Positions 16,742 through 27,621 are shown, counted from the first letter of the stretch. The stretch: 64,000 bases of DNA from Pirellulaceae bacterium (GCA_018402565.1 JAGYIQ010000004.1:637019-701018), one strand, 5' to 3'. Numbers and translations: made by a program. Notes: a model not told the origin generated them from the letters alone.

Positions 16742-17389
16742 TCAATCCTTAACCCAAGGTCTCGTCCGGCCATTTTTCACTGGCCAGCCGAACACACGGC
16801 CTCCCATCCGGGACATCTCGTACGGATCACCCAATCGGTAACTCCTACGCCACAGGGTACCAAATAAGAGCTCGAAACCGCTAGACCACTGCATGCAGCT
16901 AGCTGACTTGGCCGATGAGCCGACTCGCTTGGCCCACTTCCTCGGGGCGTCTTGGGCTCACCCGCCGTGGACCCTCGGATGCCAGATAACAGCCAAGCGA
17001 CAATTTGACTCAGCATGTCGGGTTACGAAGGCAGGTGTGAAAATTGTAACATGTGGGCGTACGCCGCGAATCGGCCGAATCCGCAGAACCCAGCTGCTGC
17101 TGTGGCTGGGGGTGCGACCAGATGGAAGGGGCCTAATTCGTTGACTTGGGCTGGAAATACCTGATGATAGGGCGGGTCCGATTTGGGCGACGGGAGCGGG
17201 CGGAGTGCCCTGGAGCATCGCGCGGCCGGGGAGCGGCCTGATCAGGCTGTTTCCGCACGTCGCGGGACGAGTTTGGGGTTCGGTGAGCAATGGCAGCGAT
17301 CGCCTGGTTGGGCGAGTCGCGAGGAACGAGACTCGGTGAGTAGAGTGCATCGAGTTGATCAACTTTTCGGGAAGTAGACTGCAGGAACC
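16742..17389. other. 648-base gap upstream of the respiratory cluster
   Basis: No convincing gene on either strand. The gap must hold the promoters of the divergent synthase gene and actA. A TTGACT at 17141-17146 with ATGATA 17 bases further on is a weak promoter-like pair; nothing else stands out. Confidence 0.4.
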
Positions 17390-18151
17390 ATGCAAGAATT
17401 CAATTTCCCCAACTGGGTCAACAAGCTGTTTTTAGTGGTGTTGGCTGCGGCGGTCGTGTTCGGGGGTTATTTTTCGAACATGATTTTTTTCTTGATCCAT
17501 CCGGACGTCATCAACGTGGGGCATCGCCCGACGCAACCGGTGCCGTTCAGCCACCAATTGCACGCGGGGCAGTTGAAGATGGATTGTCGTTACTGCCACA
17601 ACACGGTCGAGGTCGCTGGTCATGCCGCGATTCCTCCCACGGCGACGTGCGGCAACTGCCACGGTGGCGATCGAGTGGTCGCGGGTCGAACGTTGGCGGT
17701 CGTGCACCAGGAGAGCCCGTTGTTGGCGCCGGTGCGTTCGAGTTTGGAAACGGCCAAGGAGAAGCCTCCGGGTTCGGCTCCGGACAGTGTGGATTGGGTC
17801 AAGGTCCACGACATGCCTGACTTTGTGTACTTCAATCACAGTGCCCACATCAATCGGGGCGTGAGTTGTGTCTCTTGCCATGGTCGCGTCGATCAGATGG
17901 TCGTGGTGGAGCAGGCCAAGACCCTGTCGATGAAGTTTTGCTTGGACTGCCACCGCAATCCCGAGCCGCACTTGCGTGACCCGAACTTGGTGACGGATTT
18001 GGAGTTCAAGATCGGCCCCGAGCATCCGCAGGTGGTTGTGGACAAGGAGGGGAAAGAGCACCGGTTCGAGGATCAAGAGTCCTATGGTGCCTTTTGGCGG
18101 AAGGAATTGGGGATCAACCCCAACGTGAATTGTTCGACTTGCCATCGTTAA
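17390..18151 (+). CDS. actA: alternative complex III subunit ActA, pentaheme cytochrome c
   Basis: 253 residues with one N-terminal membrane helix (residues ~12-35) and five CxxCH heme sites (CRYCH, CGNCH, CVSCH, CLDCH, CSTCH), the count typical of ActA. In alternative complex III this periplasm-facing cytochrome passes electrons from the quinol-oxidising core toward cytochrome c or directly to the oxidase. It heads a co-directional gene series running to 32.8 kb, separated from actB by 135 bases. Confidence 0.92.
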   Translation: MQEFNFPNWVNKLFLVVLAAAVVFGGYFSNMIFFLIHPDVINVGHRPTQPVPFSHQLHAGQLKMDCRYCHNTVEVAGHAAIPPTATCGNCHGGDRVVAGRTLAVVHQESPLLAPVRSSLETAKEKPPGSAPDSVDWVKVHDMPDFVYFNHSAHINRGVSCVSCHGRVDQMVVVEQAKTLSMKFCLDCHRNPEPHLRDPNLVTDLEFKIGPEHPQVVVDKEGKEHRFEDQESYGAFWRKELGINPNVNCSTCHR

Positions 18152-18286
18152 TCGGCTGGAGGCCCGCTGGGTTCGCAGCAGTGCCAGCTGCGACTGGGAG
18201 GGGTCTCACGGTTTGGACGGGGTCCTGCGGCAGGGCAGGGGTGTAGACGAGAACCAATCGACTGGAATTTTGGGACGTTCAACGAT

Positions 18287-21200
18287 ATGAAACCATTGCC
18301 TTTAGTGCAGCAGACCGCTTCCAATCAAGCCGCGGACCACTCAGAGGAGTCTGGGGACGGTTTGACGCGTCGTCGTTGGATGCAATTGATGGGCGCTTCG
18401 ACGGCTCTGGGTGCGGCTTCAACCGGCTGTCGCTACGAGCAGGAGACGATTCGTCCATTTGCGGTCCGCCCCGAGGGTTATGTGCCTGGGGTGCCTGTCA
18501 AGAAGAGCACGCTGTGCGAGTTCGGCCGAGTGGCTCGGTCGTTAGTGGCGGTCGTTTACGATGGGCGGCCGATCAAGGTCGATGGGAACAGTTGGCATCC
18601 GACTCAGAGCATCGCCAGTACCTCGTTGGTGCAATCGTTGTCGTTGCAGATGTACGATCCCGACCGCAGCCGCGATGTCAAGGTGCGAGCCAAGTCCAGC
18701 GGCAAGGCCTTGCGTTTGGAGAAGGCCACCCTGGAGCAGTTCCAGGCCAAGTTGACGGAATTTTTGGCGTCGGATGCCGCTGGGGTTGGCGGCGCGGGCA
18801 TGGCTGTGCTGACCGAACCGACCACCAGTCCCACGGTGGCGAGATTGAAGCAAGCTTTTACTGATAAGTACCCGTCGGCCGGTTGGCATGAGTATGCGGC
18901 TGTCAATGACGATCATACGGTGCTGGGCGCGGCGATCTGCTTCGGAACTCCGCATCGTCCGCGATACCGATTCGATCAAGCGGAAGTGGTCTTGGCGCTG
19001 GACAGCGATCCATTCGGTGGGGATCTGTGCGAACCCGAACACTCGCGTGATTTCATCAAGACACGCGACGTGGACACCCGGAAGAAGATGTCCCGACTGT
19101 GGTCGGTTGGCAGCATGATGAATGTGACGGCCGGCATGGCGGACGAGCGACTGCCGTTGGCGTCCTCGAAGATCGAGTCCTTTGTGACGGCCCTGGAGCA
19201 AGCGCTGGCTGGCCAGTATTCGGCAGCGGGCAAGGAGACGGACGCAGACAAGTTCTTGCAGGCCTTGGCCAGCGACCTGAACGCGAACAAGGGCCATGCT
19301 TTGATCGTGTTGGGCGAGGGCCACACCGCGGAGCTGCATGCTCGAGTTTGGAAGCTCAACCACGACCTGCAAGCGATTGGCTCGACGGTTGATTTGCATG
19401 TCTGTTCGGCCCCGGTCGGCGGTGGCTCACAAGCCTCGCTGCAAGCCCTGTCGGACTCGCTGGAGGCGGGCGATGTCAAGGGTTTGTTTATCCTGGGTGG
19501 CAACCCGGTGTACGCGGCCCCCACTGGGCTGAACCTGGGAGAAAAAATCGCTGCCGTCGAGTTTTCGGCCCACTTGGGTTTGTACGAAGACGAGACCGCG
19601 GCGGCGTGTGTTTGGCACGTCAACCAGGCCCATTGTCTGGAGGCGTGGTCCGATGGGCGAAGCTCGGACGGTACGCTGTGCTTGGGACAACCCACGATCG
19701 CCCCGTTGTTTGCTGGCGTGTCGTTGATTGAGATGCTGGCCACTTTGGCTGGTCAGCCGGCCTCGGGAGAAGAGTTGGTCAAGGCGACCGCTCAGCTGGC
19801 GGAGCCCGTGTGGAGGAAGTCTTTGCACGACGGGTTTGTGGCCGATTCTTTGATCCCGGCGGCCACCTCGCAAGGGGTTACGCTCAATGGTCGCTGTACA
19901 CGACTTCAACTCGGCAGGACATTTGGCCTCCGGCTGGGCGGATTTTCCGCCGCCGGAAAGGGCGAGGTGGTCTTGTGTTCGACGGGCAGTTCGCCAACTT
20001 GGGCTGGCTGCAAGAATTGCCGGACGGCATCACCAAGGTTTGTTGGGGCAACCCCGCGATGGTCTCGCCTCAGACGGCGGTCACCTGGGGTGTGCGTCAG
20101 AATCAAGTGGTCAAGGTGAACGTCGGCGAGCAATCCGTGCGGGTACCGATCCATTTGGTGCCGGGTATGGCTCCCGGCGTGGTGGCCCTGGCTTACGGTT
20201 ACGGACGCACCGAAGCCGGTCGCATCGGCGGCAGTCGCAAGGCCGCCACGCGGGCTCCATCGGTGGGCGTCAACGTCAACACGCTCCGTGGGGCTGGTAG
20301 TTGGTTCATGGCTTCGGCTGCGATCAGTCCGACCCAAAACTTTGAGGAAGTGGCCACGACCCAGGAGCACCACTATGTGGACTCCCTCAGTCTGTCGGTG
20401 GTCAACGAACGAGTCCCACGTTTGGCTCGCGAAGGTGAGCTAGCCAGCTACTTGGCGTTCCTGCAAAAGCTCGACCATAGCCACGCGGACGATCACGATC
20501 ACAAGGACGGCAGCCACGATCACGAAGAACACAAACACGAAGAACACAAAGCGGATGGCGGCGATGAGACCAGTCATGGCCAGGTCCTGCCGGCGGTTGT
20601 GGCGACTCCCGTCGTGGCGGCACCGGTGGCCAAGGCCGGGGGTGGGCATGGGCATGACGATCATTGGCCCAAGGTGGGCGGGCATCACCCACACAATTTT
20701 GATCTGACGCCTGGCCCGGGCTATCGAGATATGCCGAAGTGGGCCATGACGGTCGACTTGAATAAGTGCACCGGTTGCAGTGCCTGCGTGATCGCTTGCC
20801 AGGCGGAAAACAACATCGCGGTGGTGGGCAAAGACCAAGTGATTCGCGGACGCGAATTGTCTTGGATCCGGGTCGACCGGTATTTCTTGCCACGGGACAA
20901 CGAGGAGTTAAGTAACTCGGCGCCCGGCCAGGAGCTGTACGAGAACCCGAAAGTGGTCATTCAGCCGGTGACCTGTCATCATTGTGAAAACGCCCCTTGC
21001 GAGCAGGTTTGCCCAGTGGCGGCCACCGTCCACAGCGACGAGGGCTTGAATGACATGGTTTACAACCGCTGCATCGGCACGCGTTATTGCGGCAACAACT
21101 GTCCGTTCAAGGTGCGGAAGTTCAATTACCACAACTACGCCAACGCCGTTCAGTTCATCGGGTACCCCGATCAATTGGCGGCTTTGGACGGTGGTATCCG

Positions 21201-21600
21201 TCGACCGGTAGGTGACGTCAAGCTGCAAGGCTTGGCAATGAATCCAGAAGTTTCCATTCGCAGCCGCGGTGTGATGGAGAAGTGCACGTTCTGCGTCCAG
21301 CGGATCCAGAACGGCAAGATTCAAGCTCGCAACGAAGGCCGGGATTTCCGACGTGGCGAGTTCATTGATGGCGAAATCACGACGGCTTGTCAGGACGTGT
21401 GTCCGACCCAAGCGATTGTCTTCGGCGACGCGTCGTTGAAAGGCTCGAAGGTGGCGACCGAGTTCAAGAGTCCACGGGCTTACGCCATGCTGGATGAGTT
21501 GAATCTGGGTTCGCGGCTCAAGTACCTGGCTCGCGTGCGGAACCCGCACCCGGCCCTGGCGCCGCAGCCCAAGGTGGAAGCCGTCGCTGCCAAGCCGTAG
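18287..21600 (+). CDS. actB: alternative complex III subunit ActB (molybdopterin-like plus Fe-S), frameshifted
   Basis: The N-terminal half (from 18287) begins with a twin-arginine-like signal (LTRRRWMQLMGASTALGAA) and continues as the molybdopterin-oxidoreductase-like domain, which in ActB binds no cofactor. The C-terminal half has the ferredoxin-like cluster motifs CTGCSACVIACQ, CHHCENAPCEQVCP, CIGTRYCGNNCPF and CTFCVQR...CQDVCP. The frame changes near 19975: the first frame ends at KGEVVL and the second resumes at VFDGQFANLGWLQELP, so the pieces overlap in different frames; codon use between 19885 and 19975 is ambiguous and a third frame there (VHDFNSAGHLASGW) also looks plausible. Intact ActB is ~1050-1100 residues, which the joined frames match. 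A histidine/aspartate-rich insertion at 20473-20550 is unusual. Confidence 0.85.
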
Positions 21601-21602
21601 CA

Positions 21603-21665
21603 TCCCGGCGGGGCAGGGCAGGGCAGGGCAGGGGCGACGGGAAGCCCGGGGCGACGGGAAGCCCG
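21603..21665 (+). repeat. short G-rich tandem repeats between actB and actC
   Basis: GGGCA repeats (21611-21632) followed by two copies of GGCGACGGGAAGCCCG. Small and local; no function is evident. Confidence 0.5.
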
Positions 21666-21750
21666 GGGCAAGTAAGAGCACAACAGCAAACGCGTTGGTG
21701 GGAAGTTGAACATACTTGGGGCCGAGTAGATTCAGAGAGAAGTGGTAGAG

Positions 21751-23157
21751 ATGGCAACAACAATCGACGAAGTCTACAACAATACGTGGGACGATCCGCG
21801 CGAACGTTCTCCGTTGATAACGGGTGGCTTGGACTACGGACAAGTGACGACCACGGTGACTTCGATTGCCGAGTCCCCGGCGCCGCCGCGGGCTTGGTAC
21901 GTCTTGATGGCCATCAGCCTTTGCCTGGTGGGCATGCTGGGCACGCTGTTGTTGCACTTGATTCTGTCGGGGGTTGGTGTCTGGGGTAACAACAACCCGA
22001 CTTTCTGGGGTTGGCCGATCGTCAACTTCGTGTTCTGGGTGGGTATTGGTCACGCCGGAACGCTGATTTCTGCGATTCTGTTTCTGTTCCGGCAGAACTG
22101 GCGGACCAGTATCAATCGGGCGGCCGAGGCGATGACGATCTTCGCGGTGATTTGCGCGGGTTTATTTCCCGGCGTGCACATTGGTCGCGTGTGGGTGGCT
22201 TATTGGTTGTTCCCGATCCCGACCGAGCACTTGGCGATGTGGCCGAACTTCCGCAGCCCGCTGTTGTGGGACGTGTTCGCGGTGGGCACTTATGCGACGG
22301 TCTCGACACTGTTTTGGTACATGGGCATGTTGCCGGACTTGGCCACTTTCCGCGACCGAGCGACCAACAAGTGGAAGCGGATGATTTACGGGATCCTGTC
22401 ACTGGGTTGGACCGGATCGGCGCGGGCCTGGCATCGGTACGAGATGGCCTACACGATCTTGGCTGCTCTGGCCACTCCGTTGGTGTTGAGCGTGCACACG
22501 ATCGTGAGCTTTGACTTTGCGGTTTCGCAACTGCCGGGCTGGCACACGACGATCTTCCCACCCTACTTTGTGGCCGGTGCGATTTTCTCGGGCTTCGCCA
22601 TGGTGATCACCCTTCTGGTACCTGCTCGGGCTCTGTTCAATTTGCAGCATCTGATCACGATGCGGCACTTGGAGAACATGTGCAAGATCATCGTGGCCAC
22701 CGGCCTGATGGTGGGCTTTGCTTACACGATCGAGTTCTTCGTGGCGTGGTACTCGGGGGTTAAGACCGAGACGCAGACGTTTGTGATGCGAGCCTTCGGT
22801 CCGTACTGGTGGGCTTATTGGACGATGTTCACGTGCAATGTGTTTATCCCGCAATTGTTCTGGTTCAAGAAGGTCCGCACGACGCCATGGGCCATGGTGG
22901 TGATCTGCATCTTTGTCAACATCGGCATGTGGTTCGAGCGGTTCGTGATCACGGTCACATCGCTCTGCCGTGACTTCCTGCCGTCGTCCTGGTGGTACTT
23001 CCGGCCGACCTACGTCGACATCGGCATGTTCATTGGGAGCTTCGGTTTGTTCATGACGCTGTTCTTGCTGTTCTGTCGGTTCTTGCCGGTGGTCGCGATG
23101 GCGGAGGTCAAATCGATCATGCCGCACGAGCACGAGCATGAGGAAGATCATCACTAG
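21751..23157 (+). CDS. actC: alternative complex III subunit ActC (NrfD-like quinol-oxidising membrane protein)
   Basis: 468 residues from ATG 21751; a GTG at 21742 in frame is an alternative start. About ten hydrophobic helices; conserved phrases of the NrfD/PsrC family are visible ([28 protein letters not shown] split over helix 2, [36 protein letters not shown]). The histidine and acidic residues in the second and third helices belong to the quinone site of the family. It pairs with ActB in the complex, and the C-terminus is histidine-rich ([10 protein letters not shown]). Confidence 0.92.
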   Translation: MATTIDEVYNNTWDDPRERSPLITGGLDYGQVTTTVTSIAESPAPPRAWYVLMAISLCLVGMLGTLLLHLILSGVGVWGNNNPTFWGWPIVNFVFWVGIGHAGTLISAILFLFRQNWRTSINRAAEAMTIFAVICAGLFPGVHIGRVWVAYWLFPIPTEHLAMWPNFRSPLLWDVFAVGTYATVSTLFWYMGMLPDLATFRDRATNKWKRMIYGILSLGWTGSARAWHRYEMAYTILAALATPLVLSVHTIVSFDFAVSQLPGWHTTIFPPYFVAGAIFSGFAMVITLLVPARALFNLQHLITMRHLENMCKIIVATGLMVGFAYTIEFFVAWYSGVKTETQTFVMRAFGPYWWAYWTMFTCNVFIPQLFWFKKVRTTPWAMVVICIFVNIGMWFERFVITVTSLCRDFLPSSWWYFRPTYVDIGMFIGSFGLFMTLFLLFCRFLPVVAMAEVKSIMPHEHEHEEDHH

Positions 23158-23246
23158 GCGGTAGTTGCCCGCGGGTCGGGCCAGGGGCACGAGTGGGGCT
23201 GACTCGGAACGAGACGGATTAGTTGGAACTAAGAAGATAAGCAACC

Positions 23247-24737
23247 ATGACGCAATCGACTTCACACAATTCGCACAGTGCCCCAGCGACTGGGCCCACT
23301 TCGCGTTTGGTCGGGATCTTGGCTGAGTTCTCCACGCCGGACCAATTGGTCGACGCCTGTGATCAGGCTCGGCAGGCTGGGATTCGCCGGATGGATGCCT
23401 ACAGTCCGTTCCCGGTCCACGGGATCGACCCCGCGATCGGTATCACTCGCACGCGTCTGCCGTTCCTGGTGTTGGCCGTTGGCTTGAGCGGCTTATTCGT
23501 TGCCATGGGCTTGCAGTACGCCGTCAACGCCACCGACTCGATCGGACCGTTCCCCGGCTACCCGTTTTTGATCAGCGGCAAACCCCTGTTCAGCTTGCCT
23601 GCGAATATTCCGGTCACCTTCGAAGTGATCGTTTTGAGCAGTGCTTTTGCGACTTTCTTGGGCAGCTTGGCCCTGAATGGCCTGCCCAAATTCGCCAATC
23701 CGCTGCATCGGATTGCCCGGTTCCGCAAGGCGACCAATAACGGCTTCTTCTTGATGATCGAAGCCGAAGACCCGAATTACAACCCGCGGACGATTCGCAA
23801 CCAGTTGGAGCAATGGGGTGCCCAGTCGTTGGAAGAGGTGCACTTGGATCTGACGGATCACAAGTTGCCATCGTTCGTCCGCATGGTGTTTGTGTTGCTG
23901 TTGGCCGTTTGTACCCTGCCACCAGCGATCCTCTATCGCTCGCTGGGGGAAAGCAACACGGTGCCACGTCTGCACTTCAACCCGGATATGGACTGGCAGT
24001 ACAAATCCCAGGCCCAACAGGTCGCCCCCGACATTGCGGTCGGCGATGAAGAGGAACGCCCGATGTTCCGCGACTTGCGGGCGATGCGTGGCGAGGTCCC
24101 CGGAACCGTGATTCGCGGCCAATTGCGGGACGACCGAGCCTTTTACACGGGGATTTCCGGTGCAGAGGCCGGCCTGGCGTTGAACGCAGGTGGGGCAAGC
24201 TATGTGTCAATTCCCAACGCTCAGGACGAAGCTCCCGCCGAGCCGGATTGGCTTACCCAATTCCCGTCGAACGAAAAATTCGCAGTCAATGCCCAGACCA
24301 TGCAACGCGGCAAGCAACGCTTCGACATCTACTGTGCGGTTTGTCACGGCACGACGGGCGAGGGGAATGGGATGGTGAACCAGCGAGCGTTGACGCTCAA
24401 TGCATTGGGGCGAGCTTCCTGGGTCAACGCCAAGAGCTTGCACGACTATACCGTGGTGGACCAACCGGTCGGACGAATTTACGACACGATCACCAACGGT
24501 CGCGGTTCGATGGGCCCCTACCGATCGCAGATTACGCCGGAAGATCGCTGGGCGATTGTCCTGTACGTCAAGGCCTTGCAAGACTCGTTGGCGGATGCCG
24601 TGGCTGAGGACGAGGAGGGCAAGTGGGTTCCCGTCCGGACGACCCCGCCGGCTCCCGTGACGGAAGCCGAACCAGCGGCCGCGGATGCCACGACGACCGA
24701 AGCGGAAACCACCGAGGCTAGCGGCGGACAAAACTAA
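23247..24737 (+). CDS. actDE: fused alternative complex III subunits ActD-ActE
   Basis: 496 residues. Residues ~10-190 are the DUF3341/ActD membrane protein (GILAEFSTPDQLVDAC, YSPFPVHGID, two helices at ~75-95 and ~115-140). After a further helix near residue 215 comes a mono-heme cytochrome c domain with CAVCH (first Cys at residue 363) and a distal Met in GSMGPYRSQI, i.e. ActE. In many bacteria these are two genes; here they are one chain, so the heme domain is tethered to the membrane. The last ~40 residues are an Ala/Glu/Thr-rich tail. Confidence 0.88.
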   Translation: MTQSTSHNSHSAPATGPTSRLVGILAEFSTPDQLVDACDQARQAGIRRMDAYSPFPVHGIDPAIGITRTRLPFLVLAVGLSGLFVAMGLQYAVNATDSIGPFPGYPFLISGKPLFSLPANIPVTFEVIVLSSAFATFLGSLALNGLPKFANPLHRIARFRKATNNGFFLMIEAEDPNYNPRTIRNQLEQWGAQSLEEVHLDLTDHKLPSFVRMVFVLLLAVCTLPPAILYRSLGESNTVPRLHFNPDMDWQYKSQAQQVAPDIAVGDEEERPMFRDLRAMRGEVPGTVIRGQLRDDRAFYTGISGAEAGLALNAGGASYVSIPNAQDEAPAEPDWLTQFPSNEKFAVNAQTMQRGKQRFDIYCAVCHGTTGEGNGMVNQRALTLNALGRASWVNAKSLHDYTVVDQPVGRIYDTITNGRGSMGPYRSQITPEDRWAIVLYVKALQDSLADAVAEDEEGKWVPVRTTPPAPVTEAEPAAADATTTEAETTEASGGQN

Positions 24738-24854
24738 CCAGGCCAGGGGCCTCGGTCGGCGCGTCGCCAGCCGGTTGTTTTGGCCCCAAACGCTGATTTC
24801 GTCGATCATTTTGTGCAACACCTGAAGAGTCACCTGAAGAGAAGAACCTGAGAC

Positions 24855-26144
24855 ATGCACGCTGCCAAGAAAACGAAAGTCACATCGCCGAATGTGAGCC
24901 TGGGAGATGCAGGTGGAAGCTTGATCCTGCTGGGCGGGATTGGCGGGATCGGCCTGATCATTGCCGCTTTCTTCCTGTCGTTCTTCGTCGCCAATGGAGT
25001 GACCAGCTTCCTGCACGTGTATCTGGTCAACTTCCTGTTCTTCGTCTCTATCAGCCTGGGAGCCTTGTTCTTCGTGATCGTGCAGCACCTGACCCGAGCC
25101 GGGTGGAGTGTCGCGGTCCGACGAATTGCTGAGATCTTGGCGGGAACCATTCCGTACCTGGCAGTCCTGTTTATCCCGATTTTGCTTTCAGTAATCGCAC
25201 CGTCGGTGTACGGAGCGCCGGACTATTTGCTGTACTTGTGGGCCAACCCCAGCTACGCGACTGAAATATTGGCCCCAGACAAGGTGGCTTATTACCTGAA
25301 CCCGACCCACTTCGGCGTGCGGGCGTTGATCTACTTTGGGGTCTGGTGCATCGTGGCTCGCTACTACCTGAACCGCTCGCGGATCCAGGACGAGAACGGC
25401 GATTACAAGTTGACGACCAGCATGCAGTTCTGGAGTGCTCCCGCCACGCTGTTCTTCGCCATCACTGTGATTTTCGCCTCGTTCGACTGGTCCATGTCGC
25501 TGGCACCCATTTGGTTCAGCACCATCTGGCCGATCTACTTCTTCGCCGGCGGAATGTTGGGTGCGTTTTGCACGATCATTCTGATTCTGCTGATGCTGCA
25601 GAAGAACGGGATTTTGACCGAGGATGTGACCACCGACCATTACCACGACTTGTCCAAGTTCACCTTCGGCTTCATTTTCTTCTGGAGCTACATCGCCTTT
25701 AGCCAGTTCCTGCTGATCTGGTACGCGAATATCCCGGAAGAGACCATCTGGTACCTGCCGCGTTTGGAGGGTGGCTGGGCCTGGGCGTCCCTGGTCCTGC
25801 TGCTGGGTCACACCCTGATCCCATTCCTGCTGATGATGCCTCGGACACTTCGTCGCAACAAGAACTTCCTCTGGTATGCGGTTATAGCCCTACTGGCAAT
25901 GCACTGGTACGACCATTTTTGGATCGTGATGCCTCAGATGTTCGTCAGTCTGAACGACTTGGCGGCCTTGGAAGGGGTTGCCAGCGAGGCGCCACGGCAC
26001 ATTTTTGGCCCCGTTGAGGCATGTTGCTTCTTGGGCATGGCAATGCTGTACGCCGCGTTCTTCTGCTGGGAGGCAGGCGACCGGCCGCTGATCCCGCTGC
26101 GGGACCCGCGTTTGAAGGAATCCTTGAACTTCAAGGTCCATTAA
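24855..26144 (+). CDS. actF: alternative complex III subunit ActF (NrfD-like)
   Basis: 429 residues, about ten membrane helices, a shorter and more divergent paralogue of ActC and without its quinone-site signature. Phrases such as SFLHVYLVNFLFFVSISLGA, FDWSMSLAPIWFSTIWPIYFFAGG and HWYDHFWIVMPQM match ActF of planctomycete and Bacteroidota complexes. It completes the complex and is followed at 163 bases by a small membrane protein gene. Confidence 0.88.
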   Translation: MHAAKKTKVTSPNVSLGDAGGSLILLGGIGGIGLIIAAFFLSFFVANGVTSFLHVYLVNFLFFVSISLGALFFVIVQHLTRAGWSVAVRRIAEILAGTIPYLAVLFIPILLSVIAPSVYGAPDYLLYLWANPSYATEILAPDKVAYYLNPTHFGVRALIYFGVWCIVARYYLNRSRIQDENGDYKLTTSMQFWSAPATLFFAITVIFASFDWSMSLAPIWFSTIWPIYFFAGGMLGAFCTIILILLMLQKNGILTEDVTTDHYHDLSKFTFGFIFFWSYIAFSQFLLIWYANIPEETIWYLPRLEGGWAWASLVLLLGHTLIPFLLMMPRTLRRNKNFLWYAVIALLAMHWYDHFWIVMPQMFVSLNDLAALEGVASEAPRHIFGPVEACCFLGMAMLYAAFFCWEAGDRPLIPLRDPRLKESLNFKVH

Positions 26145-26149
26145 GCGGA

Positions 26150-26222
26150 GTGACGGCAGGGAGCGGCGGGCCAGCATCGGTGCGGCGGGCTAGCATGGGT
26201 GCGGCGGGCCGGCATCGGTGCA
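26150..26222 (+). repeat. three 21-bp tandem units between actF and the next gene
   Basis: GGTGCGGCGGGCTAGCAT and close variants are repeated three times at 26155-26220. Confidence 0.6.
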
Positions 26223-26307
26223 GGGTAGGACAGGCGTTGGGCAGAAAAAAACGAACCTAACGAGCGACAACTCGGGAACTAGAATAACAGGACAGAGAGA
26301 GTTAGCC

Positions 26308-26625
26308 ATGAGCGAGCACATCCCGGCGGTGATCGATGACGCCAAACCGCACTACGCGGATATCAACGCACCGGTTGTGATCCTGCTGACGGTCGTGACT
26401 GCCATTTTGACGTACTCGTCGATCGCGTTTGTCCAGGGATACTACTTCCAGTGGGACAAGTCTCGGGTCGAACGTCAGAGCGCTGATTCGGTCAGCACCT
26501 CGACCGCTTACCTGATGGAAGAGCGGCAGATGTTGAGCGATGGGTCGGAAGAGCGGAAGATCAAGCCGATCGGGCAATCGATGTCGAAGATCGTCGCCGA
26601 GTGGAGTGCCAAGCCAGCCGAATAG
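26308..26625 (+). CDS. small single-helix membrane protein of the respiratory cluster
   Basis: 105 residues. The ATG at 26308 follows GAGAGAG closely and starts the family-like sequence MSEHIPAVID; upstream frame extension is spurious. One membrane helix (ILLTVVTAILTYSSIAFVQGYYF) is followed by a charged C-terminal half ending KIVAEWSAKPAE. No known domain. Its place between actF and sco, in the same direction with 14 bases to sco, suggests a small accessory subunit or assembly factor of the quinol-oxidase chain; that is inference. Confidence 0.7.
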   Translation: MSEHIPAVIDDAKPHYADINAPVVILLTVVTAILTYSSIAFVQGYYFQWDKSRVERQSADSVSTSTAYLMEERQMLSDGSEERKIKPIGQSMSKIVAEWSAKPAE

Positions 26626-26639
26626 GTTGACAAAAAACC

Positions 26640-27557
26640 ATGTTTAACAACGCAGTCGCCATCACGAGTCGGTTTCGCGGTCGCCCCAGCCAGTTTGGCG
26701 AGTGGCTCGGTCGCCTCGTGGTTGTGGTTGCGGCGGCGCTGGTCGTGGCCAGCAGTGGCGTGAGTTACGGGCAGATGAAGAAGCAGATCATCGACGACCA
26801 AGCGGGCGTCGAGGTGATCGAGCGGGCTGGGGTGGACCTGCCGTTGGATGCCGGGTTTACGAACGATCGAGGCAATCGGAAGCAACTGTTCGACCTGTTT
26901 GACGGCACGCGGCCGGTGCTGCTGTCGCTGAATTATTCGGATTGTCCGATGTTGTGCAGCGTCCAGTTCCAGAACTTGACCAACACGTTGAAGCAGATGG
27001 GTTTTCGGCCGAAGGAAGACTTTCAAATTGTCTCGATCAGTCTGGATCCGACCGAGAGTCCTGCCAAGGCTCGGGAGACGAAGTCCAAGTACCTGGCGTT
27101 GTACGATCGGCCTGAAACGGCGGACGGCTGGCATTTCCTGGTAGGCGAGTCGTCCGAGATTCGCCGCATCGCTGACACGATCGGGTTTAGGTACAAGCGA
27201 CTGCCGAATGGTCATTATGTCCATCCGCCGTTGATTGTGCTGTGCAGCCCCGGTGGTAAGGTTGTGCGTTACATCCACGGTTTGGAGGTCGAGGCTGGGG
27301 TACTGGATCAGGCCTTGATCGAGGCGGCAGAGGGCAAGATTGGCAGCCCGATTAACCGGTTCTTGTTCGCCTGCTATCAGTTCAATACGTCGACGGGCCA
27401 TTACACGCCCAATGCGATGTTCCTGATGAAGCTGGGTGGAGCGGTGACGGTGGTGGCCTTGGCAGCCTGTCTGATCCCCTACTGGTTCCGACGGACCGTG
27501 GGACCAATCAAGACGGATGAACGTCCGCTGATCGATTTGGAAACAGAGCAAGCATAG
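26640..27557 (+). CDS. SCO1/SenC-family copper chaperone for the CuA centre
   Basis: 305 residues. An N-terminal signal/anchor (VVVVAAALVVASSGVSYG) precedes a thioredoxin fold with the copper site CPMLC (Cys102, Cys106) and a later histidine in GHYVHPPLIVLCS, the CxxxC...H set used by Sco proteins to metallate cytochrome oxidase subunit II. A C-terminal helix (FLMKLGGAVTVVALAACLIPYWF) adds a second anchor. It lies directly upstream of coxB, its expected client. Confidence 0.9.
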   Translation: MFNNAVAITSRFRGRPSQFGEWLGRLVVVVAAALVVASSGVSYGQMKKQIIDDQAGVEVIERAGVDLPLDAGFTNDRGNRKQLFDLFDGTRPVLLSLNYSDCPMLCSVQFQNLTNTLKQMGFRPKEDFQIVSISLDPTESPAKARETKSKYLALYDRPETADGWHFLVGESSEIRRIADTIGFRYKRLPNGHYVHPPLIVLCSPGGKVVRYIHGLEVEAGVLDQALIEAAEGKIGSPINRFLFACYQFNTSTGHYTPNAMFLMKLGGAVTVVALAACLIPYWFRRTVGPIKTDERPLIDLETEQA

Positions 27558-27621
27558 GTGGGCTTGGTCAAGTCGTTGTCGTCGACAGCGGTCTGGGCCG
27601 GGAAGTACGAGAGAGAAGCAA

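Noticed and set aside
17183..17377. 64-codon frame before actA
   Set aside because: Low-information composition, no ribosome site and no recognisable similarity.
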